Source: an uncultured Methanomassiliicoccales archaeon (GTDB lineage Archaea > Thermoplasmatota > Thermoplasmata > Methanomassiliicoccales > Methanomethylophilaceae). Taken from it: 5,071 nt of DNA. Of this stretch, positions 1 through 5,071 are shown one piece after another. The notes beneath the pieces were generated by a model. It did no database searches. It saw nothing but the letters and a program-made list of their open reading frames with translations, and was not told where the DNA came from. Location of the stretch: contig CAKQHC010000103.1 of the NCBI GenBank assembly GCA_934234005.1, positions 1 to 5,071 on the forward strand. The letters run 5' to 3'. The position numbers and the translations under genes are program-made. How positions within the stretch are numbered: the first letter of the stretch is position 1; every line of letters starts with the position of its first letter.

Positions 1-479
1 CCGAACAGGGAAACAATTTCGTCCGGATCCCGGGGATGATAGGCAATATCGCCAGAGTCTTTTTTCTCAGATCTCATGTCCGATTTTGTGAAGGTCCTCA
101 CGAATACTTTTCCGCCGGGAGCCAATACGCGCATAACTTCTTCCGATACCTTTGCCATGTCTGAGTCGCTTATGTTCTCAATCACATGAACCATTGTAAC
201 CAATCCGAAAGTACCGTCTCCGAACGGTAAGTTGCATGCGTCGGCTACCGTCAGTTCGCATCTGTCGCCGAAGAGTTTCTTACATGATTCTACGGCAATT
301 TCAGAGAAGTCGATGCCCGCAACGGTGCATCCCGCATCCAATAATGTCGATATGGTTTTCCCGTTGCCGCATCCTATATCCAGTACACGGCACGGCTCAT
401 CCACGGGAATCTTGTTGTTGCCTCTCCACGGACGCGGATTTTTTCTGTAAAAATCGTTCCATAATTCGTTTTGATTCAT
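1..479 (-). CDS. Class I SAM-dependent methyltransferase (partial, C-terminus beyond window)
   Basis: The first 159 residues of a Rossmann-fold methyltransferase of the Methyltransf_11/25 (UbiE-like) type, open to the left edge, so the C-terminal part is missing. Visible motifs are SAM-binding motif I, VLDIGCGNG (residues 32-40); the acidic residue that holds the ribose hydroxyls, D57 in GIDFSE; D80 followed by ACNLPFGDGTFG (81-92), the usual motif II region; and LAPGGKVFV (119-127), motif III. The N-terminus MNQNELWNDFYRKNPRPWRG is typical of small archaeal methyltransferases, which supports the ATG at 479. The substrate cannot be read from sequence: the substrate-binding part varies in this family and is mostly missing. 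The start codon overlaps the stop of the upstream HEPN gene in an ATGA tetranucleotide (479-476), so translation is probably coupled and both belong to one transcript. The fold is certain; any link to the HEPN protein is inference. Confidence 0.9.
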   Translation of the reverse strand, partial: MNQNELWNDFYRKNPRPWRGNNKIPVDEPCRVLDIGCGNGKTISTLLDAGCTVAGIDFSEIAVESCKKLFGDRCELTVADACNLPFGDGTFGLVTMVHVIENISDSDMAKVSEEVMRVLAPGGKVFVRTFTKSDMRSEKKDSGDIAYHPRDPDEIVSLF

Positions 480-1108
480 TGGAATAACCCGTTTATAGTG
501 AATAGCCAGTCAACGAACAGTTCTGTTATGCGGGATGTCATTGCAACGAATGTTTTCGGCGGTCCTTTCATCATTCTGTTCGGACGCATAATAATTGAGA
601 TGTTGTCGAGTTCGAACACGCCTTTGCGGTCGGAGACAGAATTGTTGTGTGTTACGAGATTCCTCATTATCAGCAGTTCTTCCCAATCGCGGTATGTTTC
701 GTACGATATGTATCCGAGATCTGCGGAGGCATTGATTATGTTTCTCAGATAGAGGTAGTTCTTGTTCCCTTCCAGAGATTTTTCCTTCAGTCCGGACCGT
801 TTGTATGTCTCGGCACAGTCTTTAACTGCTTTTTCTATTGAAGAAACTGCATCGACAAACATGTCTTTGGTTACGATCATGATTCTTTCGGACAGTTCCG
901 GTTCCAGGTTCAAAGGCACATCCATACGCGACCACGAACCGGTATAGAACGAGACAATCTCCCTTGTCACCGTGATGCGGTTGTATATATTCCAGATACA
1001 CATGGAACGAAAATCGTTCTCTCTGTCGGCGATTTCGGAATCGACGCGTTCGGCATACGATTCGACTTTATCCAGCAAAGAACTGATTTCTCCGGAAATG
1101 TCTTTCAT
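476..1108 (-). CDS. HEPN-domain protein with RX4H motif (putative RNase)
   Basis: A 210-residue, mostly helical, soluble protein with no signal peptide or membrane segment. Residues 115-156 read like a HEPN domain: helix NKNYLYLRNIINASADLG, then YETYRDWEELLIM, then RNLVTHNN with R149 and H154 in RX4H spacing and a polar N directly after R. In HEPN ribonucleases (HepT toxins, Cas6-associated and Abi proteins) this Arg/His pair forms the metal-independent RNA-cleaving site. The N-terminal ~60 residues are charged and possibly coiled-coil, and the C-terminus (185-210) is a hydrophobic helix. There is no nearby MNT nucleotidyltransferase antitoxin; the co-transcribed partner is a methyltransferase. 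No Shine-Dalgarno site precedes the ATG, but a TATA-like element lies about 25 bases upstream, so the mRNA may be leaderless. Some HEPN-fold proteins are non-catalytic binding modules, so RNase activity is inferred from the motif only. Confidence 0.72.
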   Translation of the reverse strand: MKDISGEISSLLDKVESYAERVDSEIADRENDFRSMCIWNIYNRITVTREIVSFYTGSWSRMDVPLNLEPELSERIMIVTKDMFVDAVSSIEKAVKDCAETYKRSGLKEKSLEGNKNYLYLRNIINASADLGYISYETYRDWEELLIMRNLVTHNNSVSDRKGVFELDNISIIMRPNRMMKGPPKTFVAMTSRITELFVDWLFTINGLFQ

Positions 1109-1129
1109 GCAATCGGTAATTCCGCACTG

Positions 1130-1136
1130 TTATAAA
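1130..1136 (-). promoter_or_regulatory. TATA-like box for the HEPN/methyltransferase unit
   Basis: The minus strand reads TTTATAA, centred about 25 bases before the HEPN ATG. That is the archaeal TATA-to-start distance expected if transcription begins at or within a base or two of the start codon. The absence of a Shine-Dalgarno site fits a leaderless mRNA. The bases upstream are not a clear purine-rich BRE, so the call is moderate. Confidence 0.42.
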
Positions 1137-1161
1137 CGAGCATCCGTCCCATCGGAGTATC

Positions 1162-1172
1162 GGAATTATATT
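1162..1172 (+). promoter_or_regulatory. Candidate BRE/TATA element for the ligase operon
   Basis: GGAATTATATT combines a purine-rich BRE-like GGAA with a TATA-like TTATATT. It would place transcription start near 1195 and give a 5' leader of about 78 bases. The same 11 bases occur on the minus strand at 4281-4271 ahead of the small membrane protein gene, which favours a promoter role. A rival element, TTTATTA at 1231-1237, would start transcription near 1260 and leave a leader of about 13 bases that just includes the Shine-Dalgarno site. The sequence alone does not decide between them. Confidence 0.38.
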
Positions 1173-1230
1173 CGGATGTTTTATTCAGACCCATCCCGAT
1201 TCTGGGTGGTAAGCCGATGTCTGCGATATG

Positions 1231-1237
1231 TTTATTA
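1231..1237 (+). promoter_or_regulatory. Alternative TATA-like box for the ligase operon
   Basis: TTTATTA is centred about 26-27 bases before 1260-1261, giving a short leader that carries the AAGGGG ribosome binding site. It is an alternative to the element at 1162-1172; the two could also be used together. Confidence 0.3.
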
Positions 1238-1262
1238 CGATTCGTTCCTACCTGGAATCAGT

Positions 1263-1268
1263 AAGGGG
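1263..1268 (+). promoter_or_regulatory. Ribosome binding site deciding the ligase start
   Basis: AAGGGG ends four bases before the ATG at 1273. It selects this start over the in-frame ATG at 1228, which lacks such a site and would add 15 residues not typical of the family. Confidence 0.6.
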
Positions 1269-1272
1269 TAAT

Positions 1273-2571
1273 ATGTTCTGGAACCCAAAAATCGAATGCA
1301 TGCCTAAGGAAGATCTCAAATCTCTCCAATACAGGGAACTTAAACAATTGGTCAATAACTTGTATTCATTCAATAAATTCTACCATGACAGAATGAAGGC
1401 AGCCAATGTACATCCCGATGACGTAAACAGTTTGGCTGACATAACGAAGCTTCCGTTCATGTACAAACAGGATCTCAGGGATAACTACCCCACACACATG
1501 TTCAGTGTCCCCAACAGAGATGTTGTCCGTTACCATGTTTCATCCGGTACGACGGGTAAGCCCACGCTCGTCGGATACACGAGAAACGATTTGGAGTATT
1601 GGACCGAAGCACTGGCAAGATCTTTGACGTCCGTCGGAATAGGTTCAGACGATACTATGCAGATTTCATACGGATACGGTCTTTTCACCGGAGGATTGGG
1701 ACTTCACTACGGTGCCGAGAAAGTCGGTGCGACCGTACTCCCCACCGGTACCGGCAGTACGAAGAGACAAATCGAACTCATTCAGGATTTGGAGGTCACG
1801 GCTATTGCATGTACGCCTTCGTATCTGATTCATATGGGCGACGTGGCAAAAGAGATGGGCGTCGATTTCCGCAGAGACACCAAACTCAGAAAAGCCGTTC
1901 TCGGTGCCGAACCATGGTCCGAATCCATGAGGCAGCATATAGAAGAGTCTATGGGCATCCGTGCGTACGATATATACGGAACGTCCGAACAGGCCGGACC
2001 TATGTTCACCGAGTGTGAGGAACGCCACGGCATCCACATAGCTGGAGACATTATGTACGTTGAGATTCTCGATCCCGATACAGGAGAATCATTGGAACCC
2101 GGACAGAAGGGCGAAATGGTAGTAACAATGCTCAAGAAAGAAGCCATGCCCATGATCCGTTACAAGGTCAGAGACATCACGTCGATTATCGACGAAGACT
2201 GCCCGTGCGGAAGAACATCTCCGAAGATTTCCAGGATTACGGGACGTTCGGACGATATGTTGATTATCCGCGGAATCAATGTATTCCCGTCGCAGATTGA
2301 GTATACGCTCCTGCAGATCCCCGAGGTCGGAGAGAGTTACATGATTTATGTGACAAGAGAAGGCGCGTTGGACAACATCCGCCTTCAGGTGGAGCTGAAG
2401 CCCGAAGCATTCAGCGACAAGGTTGAGGACATGAACAGGCTCAGAGCGTACATCGAATCACAGCTTAAACTTTACCTCAACATTGCCGTGGAAGTCGAAC
2501 TCAAAGCACCGGGAGAACTCCCCAGATTCGAAGGAAAGGCGAAGAGGGTAATTGATACAAGGGTGATTTAA
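1273..2571 (+). CDS. paaK: Phenylacetate-CoA ligase family enzyme (AMP-forming)
   Basis: A 432-residue cytoplasmic adenylate-forming enzyme, full length for the family (about 430-440). It converts an aryl acid, ATP and CoA to aryl-CoA, AMP and PPi through an acyl-adenylate. Visible signatures: N-terminal WNPKIECM (3-10); phosphate-binding loop SSGTTGKPT (90-98) followed by GYTRNDLEYW (101-110); family segment YGYGLFTGGLGLHYGAE (133-149); A5 motif YDIYGTSEQAGP (232-243); RYKVRD (296-301); CPCGRT (310-315); hinge GRSDDMLIIRGINVFPSQIE (324-343); and the C-terminal GKAKRVID (421-428), with K422 the likely catalytic lysine. All catalytic motifs look intact. In methanogens such ligases often act with indolepyruvate ferredoxin oxidoreductase (IorAB) to assimilate phenylacetate or indoleacetate into aromatic amino acids. 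Homologues are also annotated as coenzyme F390 synthetase, so the exact substrate is uncertain. It is the first gene of an operon with an ACT protein. Confidence 0.93.
   Translation: MFWNPKIECMPKEDLKSLQYRELKQLVNNLYSFNKFYHDRMKAANVHPDDVNSLADITKLPFMYKQDLRDNYPTHMFSVPNRDVVRYHVSSGTTGKPTLVGYTRNDLEYWTEALARSLTSVGIGSDDTMQISYGYGLFTGGLGLHYGAEKVGATVLPTGTGSTKRQIELIQDLEVTAIACTPSYLIHMGDVAKEMGVDFRRDTKLRKAVLGAEPWSESMRQHIEESMGIRAYDIYGTSEQAGPMFTECEERHGIHIAGDIMYVEILDPDTGESLEPGQKGEMVVTMLKKEAMPMIRYKVRDITSIIDEDCPCGRTSPKISRITGRSDDMLIIRGINVFPSQIEYTLLQIPEVGESYMIYVTREGALDNIRLQVELKPEAFSDKVEDMNRLRAYIESQLKLYLNIAVEVELKAPGELPRFEGKAKRVIDTRVI
2561..2567 (+). promoter_or_regulatory. Ribosome binding site for the ACT gene, inside the ligase 3' end
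   Basis: GGGTGAT matches the archaeal anti-Shine-Dalgarno sequence and ends five bases before the ATG at 2573. It lies within the last codons of the ligase gene, which fits an operon with coupled expression. Confidence 0.6.
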
Positions 2572-2572
2572 G

Positions 2573-3001
2573 ATGGAAGACGAGAATATCATAATACAGC
2601 TGTCGATTTTCGTGAACAACGAGCCCGGGCGTCTCGCTTCCGTAGCGAAACTCATAGGCGAATGCGGAATCAACATGAAGGCATTCAATCTTGCGGAATC
2701 CACGGAATTCGGAATTCTGAGGGCAATCGTCGACGATCCCGACAAGGCATACGATCTCCTCAGGGCCAAGGGCGTAATCGTGAAGAAAACCGAAGTAATC
2801 GGAGTAGTCATCGCGGATGCACCCGGATCGATTTTCGATGCCGCCGAACTGTGCGGAAACGAGAACATCAACATCGAGTACGGATATGCGTACACCGGAA
2901 GGTCAACCGCGGCATTCTTTATACGCGTGGATGACCCCAGGAGGGCTGTTGCCGCATTGGACAAGGCAGGAATCAGGCTTATTAAGAAGTCGGAGGTGTA
3001 A
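2573..3001 (+). CDS. Tandem ACT-domain protein
   Basis: A 142-residue soluble protein made almost entirely of two ACT domains. The first (about 6-72) has QLSIFVNNEPGRLASVAKLI, with the turn N-E-P-G-R at 16-20, then GINMKAF (32-38). The second (about 76-140) has IADAPGSIFDAAELC (80-94), then INIEYGYAY (99-107). The loops after strand 1 (EPGR, DAPG) are where ACT domains usually bind amino acids at dimer interfaces. It has no catalytic domain or DNA-binding domain, so a sensory or allosteric role is the best guess. ACT-only proteins are repeatedly found beside phenylacetate-CoA ligases and IorAB genes in archaea and anaerobic bacteria, where feedback by an aromatic amino acid is plausible but, as far as I know, unproven. 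It starts one base after the ligase stop codon, which implies co-expression in fixed ratio and possibly direct contact. Confidence 0.9.
   Translation: MEDENIIIQLSIFVNNEPGRLASVAKLIGECGINMKAFNLAESTEFGILRAIVDDPDKAYDLLRAKGVIVKKTEVIGVVIADAPGSIFDAAELCGNENINIEYGYAYTGRSTAAFFIRVDDPRRAVAALDKAGIRLIKKSEV
2992..2998 (+). promoter_or_regulatory. Strong ribosome binding site supporting a TTG start
   Basis: GGAGGTG, the full archaeal Shine-Dalgarno core, overlaps the end of the ACT gene and sits five bases before TTG at 3004. It justifies the non-ATG start of the next gene. Confidence 0.7.
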
Positions 3002-3003
3002 TT

Positions 3004-3966
3004 TTGGGAAATCTCAACATTGCAGTCCTCGGAGCCAAGGATTTTGCGGGCAAGGTCGGTAAAAAAGGAACAATTACTGATATGACTTTCTACGATTACA
3101 AGGTCGGAACCGATTCGTTTACGCTGATTGAACCATCAAAATATCCGGAGAAACTGTCTTCCCTGTTCTATTCCGTTGCAATGTCGGAATATGTCATCCT
3201 GGTAGTGGACAAAATAGACTCGTTCCTCGGAGAGACTATAGTAATGGTCGATTCTCTCGGAATCGAAAACGGAATCATCATTCTTCAGAATTACATACAG
3301 CCCGAACAGCTTAAACCGTTACTTGCGGGAACGTGTCTCGAATCGTACCAATATCACGATGACGACCCGTTCAAATTACGCGAGGAACTTATAGAACTCG
3401 CCAAGAATCATTCCAAAGGCCCCGGAGAGGGAACTGCCGGATCATGCCCCATCGACAGCCACTTCAATGTCAAAGGCGTGGGGACGGTTGTTCTTGGTTC
3501 TGTTATAGACGGTTATTTCAGAAAGCACGACAAGATGACTGTATTTCCGATTAAGAGAGAGGTTATCCTTAAATCAATTCAGAAACACGACTTGGATGCC
3601 GATGACGGTGTAAAAGGAGATCATGTCGGTCTCGCACTGCGCGGAATAGAATCCGATGAACTTGACAGAGGTTATGTGGTAACAACCGACCCTTCGGTTA
3701 AAATGACCCGTGCCGTGTCGGGCAAAGCAAATCTGATAAAATACTGGCCTTCGCCTCTTAAGGACGGAATGGTGCTTCACGTCGGACACTGGATGCAAAT
3801 GGTACCGTGCCGTATTACGTCCGTGGACAACGGTTCCGATTTCCACCAGCCTGTGATTTCGTTCGATTTGGAGAGCGACATTATCCACAAACCCGGAGAT
3901 ACAGCTACGCTGATGTATCTTGAGGGAGGAAAACTCAGGGTAGTAGGTTCGATACTGCTTCCCTGA
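3004..3966 (+). CDS. SelB-like/EF-Tu-family protein with degenerate GTPase domain (aSelBL type)
   Basis: A 320-residue protein starting with TTG behind a perfect GGAGGTG. Residues 1-140 follow the plan of a translational GTPase G domain, but its motifs are broken. The P-loop region reads GAKDFAGKVG (10-19), which has five residues between G and GK and no S/T after K. The DxPGH motif is replaced by EPSKYP (43-48) ahead of the preserved strand YVILVVD (63-69). The NKxD position reads QNYI (95-98). Domain II is well kept: CPIDSHFNVKGVGTVVLGSV (148-167), then GYFRKHDKMTVFP (170-182), as in SelB and EF1A. Domain III follows to the end. There is no SelB C-terminal SECIS-binding domain. This matches the archaeal aSelBL family, once proposed as a pyrrolysyl-tRNA factor and later found more widely than Pyl or Sec use. 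It may bind aminoacyl-tRNA or the ribosome without GTP hydrolysis; its function is unknown. It is the third gene of the ligase/ACT operon, two bases after the ACT stop. Confidence 0.85.
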   Translation: MGNLNIAVLGAKDFAGKVGKKGTITDMTFYDYKVGTDSFTLIEPSKYPEKLSSLFYSVAMSEYVILVVDKIDSFLGETIVMVDSLGIENGIIILQNYIQPEQLKPLLAGTCLESYQYHDDDPFKLREELIELAKNHSKGPGEGTAGSCPIDSHFNVKGVGTVVLGSVIDGYFRKHDKMTVFPIKREVILKSIQKHDLDADDGVKGDHVGLALRGIESDELDRGYVVTTDPSVKMTRAVSGKANLIKYWPSPLKDGMVLHVGHWMQMVPCRITSVDNGSDFHQPVISFDLESDIIHKPGDTATLMYLEGGKLRVVGSILLP

Positions 3967-3989
3967 TTAAATTTTCTTATTGCATTTTT
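3967..3989 (+). terminator. Candidate oligo-T terminator of the ligase operon
   Basis: Directly after the TGA stop the plus strand has two T-runs, TTTT (3972-3975) and TTTTT (3985-3989), within an A/T-rich stretch. Archaeal intrinsic termination often needs only such T-tracts. They coincide with the lysine codons at the end of the opposing gene, so the composition may partly reflect coding. Confidence 0.35.
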
Positions 3990-4251
3990 CGCAGATGCCG
4001 TTGTTGACGGTACCGCCGCATTCCGGGCATCTGCGATACATATTCTCATATCTTGCGGATGCCGACTCTGTTTTGTTCAGATAGGCTACGGCAAATATCA
4101 TTGTGAACAGCATCATTCCTGTAGAACAGGCACTCATAGCAAGCATTCCCGAACTGCTGTCGTCAATATACAGTTTTATTGATGCCGCCGTAAGAATCAT
4201 GAGTATAGCAATAATTGCAACGCCCGTTATTGCCATTGTTTTTGCGCGCAT
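3967..4251 (-). CDS. Small two-helix membrane protein with C-terminal zinc ribbon
   Basis: Not recognised as a named family. From the ATG at 4251 it has 94 residues: a basic N-terminus (MRAKT), membrane helix 1 (about 6-28, MAITGVAIIAILMILTAAS), a short acidic loop IDDSSSG (29-35), membrane helix 2 (about 36-58), then a soluble tail ending in a four-cysteine zinc ribbon, CPEC (75-78) and CEKC (87-90). The positive-inside rule puts both ends in the cytoplasm, so the ribbon faces inward. A longer reading from TTG at 4317 adds 22 residues and would leave only 7 bases to the upstream gene, but that TTG has no Shine-Dalgarno site. The ATG at 4251 has a TATA-like element at a leaderless distance, so I prefer it. 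The stop codon abuts the stop codon of the opposing operon with no spacer. Its function is unknown. Confidence 0.7.
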   Translation of the reverse strand: MRAKTMAITGVAIIAILMILTAASIKLYIDDSSSGMLAMSACSTGMMLFTMIFAVAYLNKTESASARYENMYRRCPECGGTVNNGICEKCNKKI

Positions 4252-4270
4252 ATACCATAATAGCGATTGC

Positions 4271-4281
4271 AATATAATTCC
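4271..4281 (-). promoter_or_regulatory. Candidate BRE/TATA element for the small membrane protein gene
   Basis: The minus strand reads GGAATTATATT, the same 11 bases as at 1162-1172 on the plus strand. The TATA part is centred about 23 bases before the ATG at 4251, compatible with a leaderless or nearly leaderless transcript independent of the upstream gene. If the TTG at 4317 is the true start, this element is coding and not a promoter. Confidence 0.33.
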
Positions 4282-4324
4282 ATATTCACGGTTGATTCGA
4301 TAAAGCAGAGTTGTCAAGAATAAT

Positions 4325-5071
4325 TTATTGCAGAATCCGTTCTATCAGAACTTTCGGTCTCTTGCCGTTAAAGCAGACTCCGTACAGAATCAGATTTTTA
4401 CCGAGTCCGTAAGGGTATTCTCTGTTCTTGATTTGTTCTATTGCCGCTTCGGCTTCTTTCAGTTGGATTGTTTCGTCGTCCGATTTGGATTTGATCTTCT
4501 TGAACTCGATTACGATATCTGGAAGTTCGGGACGGTTGTGTTTCATTATTATGTCCGCCCTTCCGTTTCCGGCTTCCTCTTCAAGATAGACTTTGTAGTC
4601 TCCCATACTGCTCATGGCGGCGGATGCGACTACCAGTTGATAGTCGCCCTCGTCTTTCAGGACGATGGAGGGAACCTTGCTGTAGAACAGATTTTTCATG
4701 TTCTTTTCTACGTTCGGTGCATCGCCTGCTTTAATGGCATCAAACATATCCTTGAATGAATCAGACCCATCGTCGAATATTCTGTCAATCATCATTGACG
4801 AGAATGTCTTGCGCACTTCCTTGTTCGGAATGGATATTGTGTACAATTCGTCGTCTTCCGCATTCTTTTTTCTGGTCGGAACGGCATTCAGATAACCAGC
4901 AACGGCCATAACAGAATAGATTGTGTTCGGTTTCGAATTCATTTCCCTCATTGAAATAGCGGGGTTCAGTCTGGCAGTAACTTGCTCTCCGTTAGCGATA
5001 TTTGTCAGATTCTGATAGACTTCGTCGGTGGCGTTATCAATCAAAGTGTAAATGATGTTATTGTTGCTGGT
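4325..5071 (-). CDS. AAA-ATPase-like / PD-(D/E)XK nuclease protein, DUF1703 type (partial, N-terminus beyond window)
   Basis: The last 248 residues of a protein that is open to the right edge; the ATPase core would lie beyond it. The fragment starts TSNNNIIYTL, matching the Y-W-x-x-TS-x-N segment near the end of the AAA-ATPase-like domain. It continues with TIYSVMAVAGYLNAV (about 50-64) and IPNKEVRKTFSSMM (81-94), hallmarks of this family. The C-terminal DUF1703 domain has a PD-(D/E)XK nuclease-like core: acidic EEEAGNGRADIIM with D173, then IVIEFKK with E189 and K191, and a downstream helix with AIEQI (210-214), then LILYGVCFNGKRPKVLIER. All expected active-site residues are present. The family occurs in many copies in gut Bacteroidota, Clostridia and gut methanogens; its role is not established, with defence or mobile-element links suggested by context only. 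The nuclease-like site is inferred from motifs. Confidence 0.85.
   Translation of the reverse strand, partial: TSNNNIIYTLIDNATDEVYQNLTNIANGEQVTARLNPAISMREMNSKPNTIYSVMAVAGYLNAVPTRKKNAEDDELYTISIPNKEVRKTFSSMMIDRIFDDGSDSFKDMFDAIKAGDAPNVEKNMKNLFYSKVPSIVLKDEGDYQLVVASAAMSSMGDYKVYLEEEAGNGRADIIMKHNRPELPDIVIEFKKIKSKSDDETIQLKEAEAAIEQIKNREYPYGLGKNLILYGVCFNGKRPKVLIERILQ

Larger units (their letters stand above)
1109..1272. promoter_or_regulatory. Divergent intergenic promoter region
   Basis: This 164-base stretch separates two divergently transcribed units and must hold promoters for both. It contains TATA-like elements at 1130-1136, 1162-1172 and 1231-1237. Two small hairpins are possible: ACCCA (1189-1193) with TGGGT (1203-1207), and GTTCC (1244-1248) with GGAAT (1254-1258, one G-T pair). 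Neither is long enough to argue for a riboswitch. The in-frame codons from the ATG at 1228 do not resemble the N-terminus of the ligase family and are treated as non-coding. Confidence 0.6.

Noticed and set aside
1189..1258. Riboswitch or attenuator in the ligase leader
   Set aside because: Only two 5-base-pair hairpins can be drawn, with no conserved aptamer-like core, T-box element or leader peptide with aromatic codon runs.
972..1271. Plus-strand open frame of 99 codons across the HEPN gene start and the intergenic region
   Set aside because: It is mostly antisense to the HEPN gene, its product shows no recognisable motif, and it ends just before the ligase start.
1228..1272. Upstream in-frame ATG that would extend the ligase by 15 residues
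   Set aside because: It has no ribosome binding site, the extra residues do not resemble the family, and AAGGGG sits directly before the ATG at 1273 whose protein begins with the typical MxWNPxIECM.
1599..2153. Open frames on both strands inside the ligase gene
   Set aside because: They are low-complexity, Arg/Ser-rich or Cys-poor translations of other frames of a gene whose own frame has every family motif.
3031..3063. Possible functional P-loop in the third operon gene
   Set aside because: The spacing is five residues between G and GK instead of four and no Ser/Thr follows the lysine; the other G motifs are also lost, so it is read as degenerate.
4328..4895. Plus-strand open frames opposite the DUF1703 gene
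   Set aside because: They are Phe/Val-rich mirror translations; the minus-strand frame carries clear DUF1703 motifs.
1..5071. tRNA genes, CRISPR arrays, insertion sequences or attachment sites
   Set aside because: I saw no regularly spaced direct repeats, transposase motifs, terminal inverted repeats or cloverleaf/TTCGAATC-type tRNA 3' ends.

Overview
The window looks like chromosomal DNA of a methanogenic archaeon, most plausibly a gut-associated member of the Methanomassiliicoccales (Thermoplasmatota). This assignment is inference. It rests on archaeal-type Shine-Dalgarno sites (GGAGGTG, GGGTGAT), TATA-like boxes about 25 bases ahead of starts, a phenylacetate-CoA ligase/ACT-protein pair of the kind archaea use for aryl-acid metabolism, and a SelB-like elongation factor relative with a ruined GTPase domain (the archaeal aSelBL type). 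A DUF1703-type AAA/PD-(D/E)XK protein typical of gut microbes is also present. All six visible stop codons are TAA or TGA and none is TAG, which is compatible with, but does not prove, a pyrrolysine-using organism.

Layout. (1) 1-1108, minus strand: a two-gene unit. A HEPN-domain protein with an intact RNLVTH (RX4H) motif is followed, with a 4-base ATGA overlap, by a class I SAM-dependent methyltransferase that runs off the left edge. (2) 1109-1272: a 164-base divergent promoter region with TATA-like elements on both strands. (3) 1273-3966, plus strand: a tightly packed three-gene operon of AMP-forming phenylacetate-CoA ligase family enzyme, tandem-ACT-domain protein and aSelBL-like protein. 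The gaps are 1 and 2 bases and each gene has its own Shine-Dalgarno site. (4) 3967-5071, minus strand: a small two-helix membrane protein with a C-terminal zinc ribbon, whose stop codon abuts the operon's last stop codon, and the C-terminal 248 residues of a DUF1703 protein that continues past the right edge.

How the genes may work together. The ligase would activate an aryl acid (phenylacetate or an indole/hydroxyphenyl analogue) to its CoA thioester. In methanogens this can be reductively carboxylated by indolepyruvate ferredoxin oxidoreductase to feed aromatic amino acid synthesis. The ACT protein is a likely amino-acid-sensing partner. Why a tRNA/ribosome-binding-type protein shares the operon is unknown and is the most interesting question here. 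The HEPN/methyltransferase pair is a candidate RNase-plus-modifier module, but nothing in the sequence proves that role. No tRNA, rRNA, CRISPR array, insertion sequence or long repeat was seen, and there is no gene-free stretch above 300 bases.
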